A stretch of 64,000 bases of DNA, taken from contig CP069419.1 of the NCBI GenBank assembly GCA_017569285.1, positions 434,001-498,000 on the forward strand. Reading direction: 5' to 3'. The DNA comes from Clostridiales bacterium (GTDB lineage: Bacteria; Bacillota; Clostridia; Christensenellales; Aristaeellaceae). The notes beneath the pieces are model-generated. The model was not told the origin of the DNA. It made no database searches and saw nothing but the letters and a program-made list of their open reading frames with translations. Shown one piece after another: positions 17,597 to 26,565 of the stretch; the stretch's first letter is position 1, and every line of letters begins with the position of its first letter. Position numbers and translations under genes: made by a program.

Positions 17597-20482
17597 TTAA
17601 TCCAGCGGCAGGTTGAATTCCCGCCGTTTGATCCGGATTTCTTCATTGATGGTCCGCGCATAGTTCATCAGCGTCTCCCGCTTGTCTTCCTTCGCGGTGA
17701 TCACGCGGCGGATGGCATTGGTCATATGACGCGTGGTGGAATAGCCGCCGGCGATTTCCGGGAAGCCGTGTGTCTGGGACATCTGGGCTTCCAGGACCCG
17801 CAGCTGCTTCGCGTTCCAGCCCAGCTGGGGCAGGGCCTCCCGGTTGGCCGTCATATACCGGCCGCTGGTGCCCAGCACGCTTTCCATCTCGCGGCCGAAG
17901 CGGACCTGTGCGTCCGCGCCGACCCACCACTTCATGAATTCCCAGGCATTGTTGCGGACCTTTTCATCGTCCGTTTTGATCATCAGGCAGCACAGCCCGC
18001 CCGTATGCGCGGTACGGTTGATCGTTCCGTCCGCCTGCCGTGTGCCTGGAATCAGGGTGAAGTCCCACAGTCCGCGGATTTCCGGTGCGGAAATCGACAG
18101 GGTATTGTAGGTGGAACTCATCGCGATGCCCATCGGCATTTCCCCGCTGCGGAAGCGGCTGGGGAATTCGTAAATGGACGGAAGTCCGTAATCGTTGTAA
18201 AGGCTCGTATACAGTTCGAATGCGGCAACACCGGCTTCGCTGTCGATCAGCGTTCGCTTGGCGTCCTTGTCGTAAATCTCCCCGCCGTTCTGGTAGATCA
18301 GGCTGTTGAACACGCCGGTATCCACGTTGTTGACGTCCGGGAACGGAACGCCGACGCTCAGGCTGTCGCCCTGAAGGGTCGGAAGTTCTGCGATCAGCTC
18401 GTCCCATGTCTGCGGAATCGGCAGTCCCAGTTCTTCCATGATATCCTTGCGGTAGAACAGCAGGAGGGTTTCCTGGGTCTCCGGCATTCCGTAGATGCCG
18501 GTATGCTCCCCGTTGTTGTACTTCAGCGGATCCAGGATGCTCGGATGGAACGCCTTCACAGCCTCATCAAAATCAGCAAACTGTGTCAGGTCCTCCACCG
18601 CGTTCCTCATTGCGTAGTTCACGGCGAACCAGCCGCTCACGCTCAGCACCAGGTCCGGCCCGTTGCCGGCAACCACCGCGGTCAGGATGGCGTCTGCCTG
18701 CACCAGCTTGATATTTACCTTGATGCCGGATTTTACGGTGAACGTATCATCCACAATGCTCTTCAGCACCGTGCTCTGGTCACGGCCGGTGGTAATCCAG
18801 ATATCCAGCACGTTGTCGTCGTTTGCGTCATACTTGTCGCCCAGCGTGTTGTAATCCACAAAGAAGGAACTCGCGCAGCTGCGGATCTCGTGCAGGGCGC
18901 TGGTCAGGAAGCTCTCGCGCACCGGCGGAATCTTCGCATTTTCACCGGTTATCATGATCAGATCCACGTCCAGCTTGCTTTCGGACATGTTCTGCATGGC
19001 GGAGCCCAGCGACGTGATGTTGTCCTTGAAGTTACCGAAGGATTCCGTAATCCGTTCGTTGGTTTCCACAAACTGTTCCAGCTGGACTGCCAGGGTCTGC
19101 GCGGCGGCGATCCGGTCGCTCTTCTCGCCGGTGGTTGCCACCACGTCGTCCACGATCTTGTACAGGCGCTTGCTTTCCAGCTCCATTGCCTCGATCGCTT
19201 CAGGATAAACTTCGTTCAGCTTGTAATCCCGGAACCGGTCCGGTGTCGCGCCGGTCAGCACCAGCAGCTTCCGGTAAATCTGGTTCAGGCGGAAAACGCT
19301 GTCTTCCACGTCCTGCAGCACGGGGCCCATTTCGCCCAGTGTTACTTCCATACGGATCGTATGGGCGCCCTTTTTCAGGAAGAAGCGGAAGGGGTTTCCG
19401 TCCTTGTCGCCCAGCGTCCGCATTTCCCATGCGGTGTTGTAGCCGAAGGTTACGGCTTCCAGATCCCGGAACGGAACCTCTCCGTCAATGTAAACAGTCC
19501 GCGCGGACAGTGCGCCGCGCTGGTACATCTGGCGGGCCTTGATGGAAATATAGTAGTAGCCGTCCTCCGGCACTTCAAACGGCCATTCGATCCAGTCTCC
19601 CGGATAGGTCCACGGGTCGCCGCCGATATAGTTCAGTACCGTGGTATTCACGGAATACGGAACGGTCTGGGAGGAACTCCGGTCATACCGGGCATACAGG
19701 CTGGGGGCGCTGCGCAGCGTAGCGCTCTCGCCCTGGACAGTCTGGGAATAGTTCTTTCCCTCATCGGTCATGGCGGTTTCCGGCTGGGCGGCGGCGTAAT
19801 CCGCATACTCCGGTGCCTTCTTGATCGGCACCAGCGTCATTCCGCAGATCACAACCGGTTCATTCACTGCCCGCAGGGTAATGGTATTTTCGCCTTCATC
19901 GAAATGGAAAGCATAGGGCTCCGTCTGGTAGCCCATATCATCCTTGCAGTATGCGGTTTGCCGTTCGAAAATCTCCTTCTGGCTGGGGCGGATGTCATTG
20001 CCCTGGTTGTCCTGCCGGACCTCACCCGCGTCTGTCCACAGGCGGCTGAAGGTCAGCGCGGAGGCACCGGCAAACGGCACTTCCCCGTTGATCAGGAGTT
20101 CGCGCTCGATGTCGACGCCGCGGCTCTGGGTCGTCAGGTAATCGAGGCGGACGTTGTACAGTCCGGCCTGGGGAACGTTTACCTTCCAGGAAGCTTCTGT
20201 TTCTTCCGGTGTGAATACACCCTCTGCCCGGGCTTCGCCCTCTCCCTCAAAGGAGAAAACGTCTACCGGAATTTCTTCCTTTACGGCTGCTTCACCGGCA
20301 TGGGACGCCAGATAAGCGCTGTACGTATTGCTGCGTCCAACGCCTGAAACATCCGTGGAAAGATCCGTACCCTCATACTTGGCCCGGTAGTTGTCGGTCC
20401 CCTGGCTGAGCAGCCAGAGCACCACGCCCAGAAGCGCGACTACCAGGACTCCGATGATCACGTTCCGCCATTTCCTTGTCAT
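17597..20482 (-). CDS. Membrane-anchored fusion: carbohydrate-binding-like domains plus solute-binding protein
   Basis: A 961-residue protein. The start at 20482 is chosen for its GGGAG site and for the N-terminal anchor helix (NVIIGVLVVALLGVVLWLL); the frame runs on to 20629 over the promoter. Residues about 60-400 hold two beta-sandwich modules resembling carbohydrate-binding domains (NVRLDYLTTQSRGVDIER with its ELLINGEVPF; GYYYISIKARQMYQRGALSA with VYIDGEVPF). Residues 410-520 are helical, possibly coiled coil. From about residue 560 a family 1 solute-binding protein follows (NVLDIWITTGRDQST, GNGPDLVLSVSGW, DIMEELGLPIPQTWDELI). Normal receptors are about 430 residues, so this is a large fusion that could capture a polymer and hand pieces to the permeases. 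First gene of the operon. Confidence 0.85.
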   Translation of the reverse strand: MTRKWRNVIIGVLVVALLGVVLWLLSQGTDNYRAKYEGTDLSTDVSGVGRSNTYSAYLASHAGEAAVKEEIPVDVFSFEGEGEARAEGVFTPEETEASWKVNVPQAGLYNVRLDYLTTQSRGVDIERELLINGEVPFAGASALTFSRLWTDAGEVRQDNQGNDIRPSQKEIFERQTAYCKDDMGYQTEPYAFHFDEGENTITLRAVNEPVVICGMTLVPIKKAPEYADYAAAQPETAMTDEGKNYSQTVQGESATLRSAPSLYARYDRSSSQTVPYSVNTTVLNYIGGDPWTYPGDWIEWPFEVPEDGYYYISIKARQMYQRGALSARTVYIDGEVPFRDLEAVTFGYNTAWEMRTLGDKDGNPFRFFLKKGAHTIRMEVTLGEMGPVLQDVEDSVFRLNQIYRKLLVLTGATPDRFRDYKLNEVYPEAIEAMELESKRLYKIVDDVVATTGEKSDRIAAAQTLAVQLEQFVETNERITESFGNFKDNITSLGSAMQNMSESKLDVDLIMITGENAKIPPVRESFLTSALHEIRSCASSFFVDYNTLGDKYDANDDNVLDIWITTGRDQSTVLKSIVDDTFTVKSGIKVNIKLVQADAILTAVVAGNGPDLVLSVSGWFAVNYAMRNAVEDLTQFADFDEAVKAFHPSILDPLKYNNGEHTGIYGMPETQETLLLFYRKDIMEELGLPIPQTWDELIAELPTLQGDSLSVGVPFPDVNNVDTGVFNSLIYQNGGEIYDKDAKRTLIDSEAGVAAFELYTSLYNDYGLPSIYEFPSRFRSGEMPMGIAMSSTYNTLSISAPEIRGLWDFTLIPGTRQADGTINRTAHTGGLCCLMIKTDDEKVRNNAWEFMKWWVGADAQVRFGREMESVLGTSGRYMTANREALPQLGWNAKQLRVLEAQMSQTHGFPEIAGGYSTTRHMTNAIRRVITAKEDKRETLMNYARTINEEIRIKRREFNLPLD

Positions 20483-20600
20483 GAGTCCATCTCCCACTGT
20501 TCCCGCACAAAACGCATGATCCGACACCCGGATCAGGCGTTCAGAACGGATATTCTTTTCTGGAAACCAACCAAAAACAACATGGGTTGTATGCACAAAT

Positions 20601-20629
20601 ATTATAATGACGGGGGGATGTATTGTCAA
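20601..20629 (-). promoter_or_regulatory. Consensus promoter of the carbohydrate operon
   Basis: On the minus strand a perfect TTGACA and a perfect TATAAT are separated by 17 bases. Just downstream (20577-20590) ACAAC-ATGG-GTTGT is a small inverted repeat that could be an operator. The untranslated leader is about 110 bases. Confidence 0.88.
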
Positions 20630-20676
20630 TTGAAAAACATCACGGAATGATCACTTTTCCGTCACATTCGCTTAAC

Positions 20677-20703
20677 GAAAAAAGCCCGGCAAAGTGCCGG
20701 GCC
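20677..20703 (-). terminator. Terminator of pheST
   Basis: GCCCGGC/GCCGGGC stem followed on the minus strand by TTTTTT, about 50 bases past the pheT stop. Confidence 0.88.
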
Positions 20704-20751
20704 GTTTGGTTTTCTTCTGTTTTTCCGGGATGGATGCAAACGTTTTCCTTT

Positions 20752-23160
20752 TCAGCGGATTTCCGCTCCGAGTTTGAACTTCAGGTTGCCCAGGATTTTT
20801 TTCACAAAACGTTCGATGTCCTCGGGGGTGAGTGCCTTGTCATCCGGCTCGAAGCGGATCTTGAAGGCCATGCTCTTCTTGCCCTCCCCGATCTGCTCGC
20901 CGCGGTAGATATCGAACAGTTCCACATCGCTCACGCGCGGGCAGGCCCGGGCGATCTCGTTCATCAGGTCCCCGCACGCAGTTTCCTCGGAAACGGTCAG
21001 GGCCAGGTCCCGGATCACCGGCGGGAATACGGAAATCGGGCGGTACCGGAAAGACGCGGCTGCGTGGGCCATCATCTTTTCATAGTCAATTTCACCCAGG
21101 AAGATCTTGTGGCTGGCGCGGTTGTCCTTATGCAGCTTCAGTTCCGCCGTCACTTCATTGGCCAGCCGGCCGAACACGCCGATCCGCTCCCCTTCGCACA
21201 GCAGGTATGCAGCAATTCCGGGATGCAGCCAGGAAACGTCCTGCGCCCGTTCCACGGTGAAGCTGAGGCCGAACGCGTTTCCGAGCGCCTCCATGCTGCC
21301 CTTCACCGTGAAGAAATCCTCGCTGTCGCCGAATGCGGCAAAGCCGATATGGAGCCGTTCCGCCGGCCGTTCACCGGCCTCGCCGGGCATGTAGACATTG
21401 CTCAGCTCAAAGATCCGGCCTTCGTTGTTGCCCTTCTTCAGGTTTTCCGTCACGATATTCAGCATGCTGGGCGCCAGCAGCGGCCGCATGATGGACAGGT
21501 TCGCGGAGATCGGGTTTTTGATCCGCAGCACATTGCGTTCCGGAGCATCCGCCGGAATCTTCAGCGCGTCCAGGTCAGCGTCCGCATAGAAGGACAGTGT
21601 CATGATCTCGCTGTAGCCCTCCGCGCACATGATGCGCTTCAGTTTGTCCTGGCGCAGCTGGGCCGGATTCTTTCCGCCGCTGGTCACCATGGCAGCCTTC
21701 AGGAATGTGGGGGTAACATGGTCATAGCCGTATTCCCGGATCACTTCCTCCGCCAGGTCCGGCTCGCCCACCTCGATATCCTCGCGGTAGCGGGGAGCCT
21801 GCACATTCAGCGTATCTCCGTCCCGGGTTACGTCAAAGCTCAGGTTTTTCAGGATCCGGAGCACTTCCTCCGCCGGCACCTCAATGCCGAGGATCGCATT
21901 GATCCGGCTGAGGCTGGCGGTGAAGCGCTTCCCTTCCCGGGATGCGCCGGCGCTGCAGTCAAACGCGCTGGAGGTGATCTCGCCGCAGCCCAGCTCTTCA
22001 ATCAGGTGCAGGGCCCGGGCCATGCCCAGCTCGGTGGTGTATTCGCTGATACCCTTTTCAAACCGGGCGGACGAGTCGCTGCTCTGTCCCAGGGCGCGGG
22101 AGGTTTTCCGTACGTTGTCCCGGGCAAACTTGGCCGCTTCAAACAGCAGCTGCGTGGTATTTTCGGTAATTTCGCTGTTCAGCCCTCCCATGATGCCGGC
22201 CAGCGCCACCGGGCGGTTGCCGTCGCAGATCACCAGGTTCTCCGGGGTCAGGCTGAATTCCTTTTCATCCAGTGTCTGGATCTTCTCGCCGGGCTTCGCG
22301 CGGCGGACAATGATCTTCCGCTCCTGCAGCTGGTCCATATCAAATGCATGCATCGGCTGGCCGATCTCCAGCAGCACATAGTTGGTGATATCCACCACGT
22401 TGGAAATGCTCCGCAGGCCGCACAGGGCCAGGTTGCGGCGCATCCACCGCGGGCTCTCCCCGACTGTGATGTTCCGCACGCCGTGTCCCAGGTAACGGGG
22501 GCACAGGTCGGGTGCTTCCACCTTCACGTCCAGGTCCGGGAACACGTAATCCGTCGTTTTGTAGTCCGTCGCGGGCATTTTCAGTTCCTTGCCCAGCGCG
22601 GCGGCCACTTCCCGGGCGATTCCCAGGATGCTCTGGCAGTCCGGCCGGTTCGCCGTGATGGACACATCCAGGATATAGTCGTCCAGGCCGACCACGGTCC
22701 GGATATCCGTTCCGGGAACCGTATCCTTCGGCAGGTCCATCAGTCCGTAGACATCCGCGCCGGGATACAGGTCGTCGTTCAGGCCCAGCTCCTCCCCGGA
22801 GCACAGCATGCCGTTCGACTCGATTCCCTTCATGGGCTTCGCGTTGATTTTGATTCCGCCGGGCAGCGTGGAGCCGTCCAGAGCAGCGGGTGTATGCATT
22901 CCCGCATAAACGTTCGGGGCACCGGTCACAATCTGGATCGGATTGCCGTATTCGCCGCAGTTGACCTGGCATGTGAACAGGTGGGTACCCTCCACCGGCT
23001 CGCAGCTCAGCACTTCGCCAACCACAACGCGGCTGATCTCCGCGCCCAGGTCCAGCAACTCCTCCACCTCAAATCCGCAATCAAAAAGCTTGTCGGTCAG
23101 CTCCTGCGCAGTGATATCCAGGTCCACGTATTCCTTCAGCCAGCTGTATGGTACTTTCAT
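20752..23160 (-). CDS. pheT: Phenylalanine-tRNA ligase beta subunit
   Basis: An 802-residue subunit of the heterotetrameric enzyme that charges tRNA-Phe. The N-terminus MKVPYSWLKEYVDL is typical. A tRNA-binding (EMAP-like) domain lies near residues 40-150 (VVVGEVLSCEPVEGTHLFTC), followed by the B3/4 editing domain, the B5 domain, a catalytic-like core without catalytic function, and the C-terminal FDX-ACB anticodon-binding domain (RYRPISVFPPVIRDLAL). Full length. AGGAGGAAAC precedes the ATG. It follows pheS by 18 bases in one operon. Confidence 0.97.
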   Translation of the reverse strand: MKVPYSWLKEYVDLDITAQELTDKLFDCGFEVEELLDLGAEISRVVVGEVLSCEPVEGTHLFTCQVNCGEYGNPIQIVTGAPNVYAGMHTPAALDGSTLPGGIKINAKPMKGIESNGMLCSGEELGLNDDLYPGADVYGLMDLPKDTVPGTDIRTVVGLDDYILDVSITANRPDCQSILGIAREVAAALGKELKMPATDYKTTDYVFPDLDVKVEAPDLCPRYLGHGVRNITVGESPRWMRRNLALCGLRSISNVVDITNYVLLEIGQPMHAFDMDQLQERKIIVRRAKPGEKIQTLDEKEFSLTPENLVICDGNRPVALAGIMGGLNSEITENTTQLLFEAAKFARDNVRKTSRALGQSSDSSARFEKGISEYTTELGMARALHLIEELGCGEITSSAFDCSAGASREGKRFTASLSRINAILGIEVPAEEVLRILKNLSFDVTRDGDTLNVQAPRYREDIEVGEPDLAEEVIREYGYDHVTPTFLKAAMVTSGGKNPAQLRQDKLKRIMCAEGYSEIMTLSFYADADLDALKIPADAPERNVLRIKNPISANLSIMRPLLAPSMLNIVTENLKKGNNEGRIFELSNVYMPGEAGERPAERLHIGFAAFGDSEDFFTVKGSMEALGNAFGLSFTVERAQDVSWLHPGIAAYLLCEGERIGVFGRLANEVTAELKLHKDNRASHKIFLGEIDYEKMMAHAAASFRYRPISVFPPVIRDLALTVSEETACGDLMNEIARACPRVSDVELFDIYRGEQIGEGKKSMAFKIRFEPDDKALTPEDIERFVKKILGNLKFKLGAEIR

Positions 23161-23178
23161 CGTCGTTTCCTCCTCGTG

Positions 23179-24201
23179 TCAATCCTTGAACTGCTTCAGG
23201 AACCGCAGGTCGTTCTCAAACAGGAGACCGATGTTGTTGATGCCGTACTTCAGCATCGTGATGCGCTCGATTCCGATTCCGAACGCAATACCGGAATACA
23301 CGCTGGAGTCAATTCCGCAGTTTTCCAGGACTTTGGGATGCACGACACCGCCGCCGAGCACTTCGATCCATCCGGTATGCTTGCACAGCGGGCATCCCTT
23401 TCCGCCGCACTCAAAGCAGCTCACGTCCACTTCCACGCTGGGTTCGGTAAACGGGAAATAGCTCGGCCGCAGCCGTGTCTTGACGTCTGCGTCAAAAATC
23501 TGCTGCACGAATTTGTCCAGCATTCCCTGCAGGTCGCACAGGGTAATCCCCTTGTCCACCACCAGACCTTCCATCTGATGGAACATGGGGCTGTGGGTCG
23601 CGTCGCTGTCGGAACGGAACACACGTCCGGGAACCAGCACCTTGATCGGCGGCTTTTCCATATCCATGATGCGGATCTGCCCGCCGCTGGTCTGCGTCCG
23701 GAGCAGGTACTCGTCGTCCAGGTAGAAGGTGTCCTGCGTATCGCGGGACGGATGGTCCTTCGGCACGTTCAGCCGGGTGAAGTTGTGGTCGTCGTCCTCG
23801 ATTTCCGGGCCTTCGTACACTTCAAAACCCATGCCGGCAAACACGCCGATCATCTCGTTCTTGACGATCGTCAGCGGATGCAGGCCCCCCAGGGAACGTT
23901 TCGTTCCGGGCAGGGTGATATCCACCTGCTCCTTCCGGTTCCGGGCTGCCAGCTCCAGCTGTTCGATTTTGTCGCTCAGGGTGCGGTACTGTTCTTCTAC
24001 CTGTACCTTGAATTCGTTGATGACCTTACCCACGGAAGGCCGGTCTTCCTTCGCCACGGCTCCCAGGCCTTTCATCAGCTCGGCGATGCTGCCCTTCTTG
24101 CCCAGGAAATCCTGCCAGAACGCGGCCAGCTTTTCCTTGGTGTCCACTCCGGCGATTGCCTGTTCCATCGCTTCCCGCAGGGCCTTGATTTTCTCTTCCA
24201 T
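23179..24201 (-). CDS. pheS: Phenylalanine-tRNA ligase alpha subunit
   Basis: A 340-residue catalytic subunit. The N-terminal coiled coil is residues 1-90. Class II motifs are visible: motif 2 region ([20 protein letters not shown]) and motif 3 ([18 protein letters not shown]). The ATG at 24201 is chosen because AAGGAG stands eight bases before it; the GTG at 24210 overlaps that site and cannot use it. The gene lies 114 bases downstream of dnaA. A promoter and a terminator-like hairpin fill the gap, so expression may be attenuated. Confidence 0.97.
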   Translation of the reverse strand: MEEKIKALREAMEQAIAGVDTKEKLAAFWQDFLGKKGSIAELMKGLGAVAKEDRPSVGKVINEFKVQVEEQYRTLSDKIEQLELAARNRKEQVDITLPGTKRSLGGLHPLTIVKNEMIGVFAGMGFEVYEGPEIEDDDHNFTRLNVPKDHPSRDTQDTFYLDDEYLLRTQTSGGQIRIMDMEKPPIKVLVPGRVFRSDSDATHSPMFHQMEGLVVDKGITLCDLQGMLDKFVQQIFDADVKTRLRPSYFPFTEPSVEVDVSCFECGGKGCPLCKHTGWIEVLGGGVVHPKVLENCGIDSSVYSGIAFGIGIERITMLKYGINNIGLLFENDLRFLKQFKD

Positions 24202-24224
24202 GCCTTCCACTCCTTCAGTAATAC

Positions 24225-24259
24225 AAAAAGCACGGCTTCGCAGGGACGAAGCCGCGCTT
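24225..24259 (-). terminator. Terminator hairpin in front of pheS
   Basis: GCGCGGCTTCG pairs with CGAAGCCGTGC (one G-T pair), followed on the minus strand by TTTTTG. It lies after dnaA and between the pheS promoter and the pheS ribosome site, so it can act both as the dnaA terminator and as an attenuator. Confidence 0.75.
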
Positions 24260-24282
24260 CCTCATTCGCGATTTCATGCGGT

Positions 24283-24312
24283 ACTATATCATGCGGAGCC
24301 TTGATTTGTCAA
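24283..24312 (-). promoter_or_regulatory. Promoter upstream of pheST
   Basis: A perfect TTGACA and TATAGT lie 18 bases apart on the minus strand, starting only four bases after the dnaA stop codon. Confidence 0.7.
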
Positions 24313-24315
24313 TCA

Positions 24316-25641
24316 TTACTGCGCATTTTTCACCAGCCGCTTAACGTCGTTCACCACCATGCTCAGGTTGGACTCCCCGTCCATTCCGGCTTCCACGGTT
24401 TTGCAGCTGTGCATGACCGTTGTATGGTCCCGTCCGCCGAACACGCTGCCGATCTGCGGAAGGCTCATTCCGGTCAGTTCCCGTGTCAGGTACATGGCAA
24501 TCTGCCGCGGAACGGTGATCTCCCGTTTCCGGGTCGGTCCGATCAGGTCATTCAGCGTAAGCCCGTAGTAATCGCTCACGGTCTGCATAATCAGTTCAGC
24601 GGTAATCTGCTTGTGCCGGCGCTGGTCGAAGATTTCCTTCAGCGCCTGCTCGCACAGTTCCATGGTAATCGGTTCCTTCACCAGGTTGGAATATGCCACC
24701 AGCCGGGTCAGGCAGCCTTCCAGTTCCCGGATATTGCTGTCGATCTTGCCGGCAATCAACTGCAGCACGTCGTCCGGCACGCTGATGTTGTCCTGCAGCG
24801 TCTTTTCGCGCAGGATCGCCACGCGCGTGTCGATGTCCGGCCGCTGGATGTCCGCCACCAGGCCCCACTCAAACCGGGAGCACAGCCGCTCCTCCAGCCG
24901 CTGGATATCCTTCGGCGGCTTGTCGCTGGTCAGCACGATCTGCTTGTTGTCGTTATGCAGCTCGTTGAATGTGTTGAAGAATTCCTGCTGGGTACTCTCC
25001 CGGCCGGCAATAAACTGGATATCGTCCACCATCAGCACGTCCACCTTCCGGATCTTCTCCCGGAACTCAAACGTCTTTTTCTGCTGGATGGCACTGATCA
25101 GTTCATTGGTGAAGCTTTCGCTGGTCATGTACAGGATTTTCTTGCTGGGATCATTCTGGTGGATGAAGTGGCCGATCGCCTGCATCAGGTGGGTTTTCCC
25201 CAGTCCCACACCGCCGTAGATAAACAGCGGGTTATAGGCTTCCGCCGGGCTTTCCGCCACGGCCAGGGCAGCCGCATGCGCAAACCGGTTGGCGTTTCCG
25301 ACCACGAAGTTCTCAAATGTGTACTTGGGATTCAGGTGGGGATCATTCTCGTCATTTTCCGTACTGGCAGCAGGGGTGATCATCTGTTCTGCTGCGTTCT
25401 TGCTCAGCAGGGTCACCCGCAGCGGCCGTCCGGCCGTTTCACTCAGGCACTTTTCAATCAGCTTCAGGTACTTTTTCTGGATCAGGGGAATCATCCCCTC
25501 CATCTTTACGCCGATGATGACCTCATCCTCATGGATGGCAGACGGAACCATGTTCCCGTCCACCCATGTGCTGTAGGAAACATAGTTCATATCTTTGGCC
25601 AGCAGTGCGCATGTCTGTTCCCAGAGTACCTCTAAATTCAT
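24316..25641 (-). CDS. dnaA: Chromosomal replication initiator protein DnaA
   Basis: A 441-residue AAA+ initiator that binds DnaA boxes and opens the origin. Domain I is residues 1-80 (MNLEVLWEQTCALLAKDM), a short linker runs to about residue 105, and the ATPase domain has Walker A GGVGLGKT (143-150) and Walker B VLMVDDIQF. The C-terminal DNA-binding domain has the signature GGRDHTTVMHSCKTV. The ATG at 25641 has GAGAGGA eight bases upstream; the frame extends to 25689 without such a site. DnaA boxes lie directly upstream. Unusually, dnaN is not next to it; pheST follows instead. Confidence 0.97.
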   Translation of the reverse strand: MNLEVLWEQTCALLAKDMNYVSYSTWVDGNMVPSAIHEDEVIIGVKMEGMIPLIQKKYLKLIEKCLSETAGRPLRVTLLSKNAAEQMITPAASTENDENDPHLNPKYTFENFVVGNANRFAHAAALAVAESPAEAYNPLFIYGGVGLGKTHLMQAIGHFIHQNDPSKKILYMTSESFTNELISAIQQKKTFEFREKIRKVDVLMVDDIQFIAGRESTQQEFFNTFNELHNDNKQIVLTSDKPPKDIQRLEERLCSRFEWGLVADIQRPDIDTRVAILREKTLQDNISVPDDVLQLIAGKIDSNIRELEGCLTRLVAYSNLVKEPITMELCEQALKEIFDQRRHKQITAELIMQTVSDYYGLTLNDLIGPTRKREITVPRQIAMYLTRELTGMSLPQIGSVFGGRDHTTVMHSCKTVEAGMDGESNLSMVVNDVKRLVKNAQ

Positions 25642-25649
25642 CCGGACGA

Positions 25650-26045
25650 TTCCTCTCAATCCGTAATTATCGTGTAAAAAATGGCGCACGAAACGATGTC
25701 GTGAGCTGTGGATAACCAGCTGTGGAAAACTTTTTATTCCAAAACCAGCGCGACAATAATAACAGAAACACCGCGAAATTTCAAGGCTTCCTGCCTGTGG
25801 ATTGTTTTGTCAGAATTTTAAGAAATTCACAGTTATCCATGTCAAGGTTTTGTGCTTTGTTCCCCTTTACTTCCACAAGATTTATGATTTTCCCGGATTT
25901 GGAATCCGGTTTTTTTTATGTTCCCGCCTGCGCTTAACCGTTTGTTCAAAAGAGTTAATACATAATTCACATTTTGTGGGGAATCCCGTGTCCTTTCTAT
26001 GATTTTTATGTTATGATAGGAACAGTTGATATCAACGGGGGGATT
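25650..26045. other. oriC: Probable chromosomal replication origin
   Basis: A gene-free, AT-rich stretch between dnaA and the divergent operon. DnaA-box-like nonamers: TGTGGATAA at 25707-25715 (perfect, reverse orientation), TGTGGAAAA at 25721-25729, TGTGGATTG at 25796-25804 and TTATCCATG at 25833-25841. The segment 25840-26030 is T-rich and could be the unwinding element. Origin function is inferred from position and boxes. Confidence 0.75.
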
Positions 26046-26048
26046 TCC

Positions 26049-26537
26049 ATGATTGAAACCTGGCGTGTCCGGGAAGCACTTCGTCCCCGCTTTGGTTCTG
26101 TCCTGATGGATGAGCCCGGCGTTCCGGACCGTGCAGCCGCGCTGCTTTGCTCATACGCCGCCTACAAGGATACATTTTCCGATATGGCAGCCCGTCTGGA
26201 GGATGTCCTTTTCAACACCCTGTATGAGCATCTCGGCCCCTCCATGGCCGTCCGGATGGATGACGGCACCTCCCGCCGTGTCCGCACGTCAGAGCTGAAG
26301 GACGCGGCAGACGATGTCCTGGGCGTCCTGTTCGAAAGCCTGAAGGTATATTCCGTCAATTATGATGCCCTCCATGCGTACTGCATGGAAACCGGCTCCT
26401 ATGCCGCCATGCGCGTGCTGTATACCCGGTACCAGGAATTTCTCCCCGCCGAGGAGCGGAAAATCATCGCCCGGATCATCCGCGATTCACGCCCCCGCGC
26501 CGAATGGGAATCCTGGCTCAATCCCGCGGATCTCTGA
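26049..26537 (+). CDS. Unknown 162-residue protein
   Basis: I do not recognise this protein. It is soluble and mostly helical (REALRPRFGSVLMDEPGVPD; AARLEDVLFNTLYEHLG; DAADDVLGVLFESLKVYSVNY), with no signal peptide or obvious catalytic motif. The ATG at 26049 has GGGGGGA six bases upstream, and a TATGAT -10-like element is at 26012-26017. It opens the plus-strand operon that leaves the origin region and is followed 28 bases later by an FHA-type gene. Confidence 0.75.
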   Translation: MIETWRVREALRPRFGSVLMDEPGVPDRAAALLCSYAAYKDTFSDMAARLEDVLFNTLYEHLGPSMAVRMDDGTSRRVRTSELKDAADDVLGVLFESLKVYSVNYDALHAYCMETGSYAAMRVLYTRYQEFLPAEERKIIARIIRDSRPRAEWESWLNPADL

Positions 26538-26565
26538 TCCGCCGCCCGAAAGAAGGTTATTGCAT

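Noticed and set aside
17726-20347. An 873-codon plus-strand frame.
   Set aside because: Antisense shadow of the fused solute-binding protein gene.
24211-24315. T-box riboswitch before pheS.
   Set aside because: The leader is far too short and lacks a T-box sequence or specifier stem.
20623-25635. A 1670-codon open frame on the plus strand opposite pheT, pheS and dnaA.
   Set aside because: It is antisense to three conserved genes with perfect family signatures; its protein is rich in His, Gln, Arg and Val in the manner of codon-bias shadows and has no domain.
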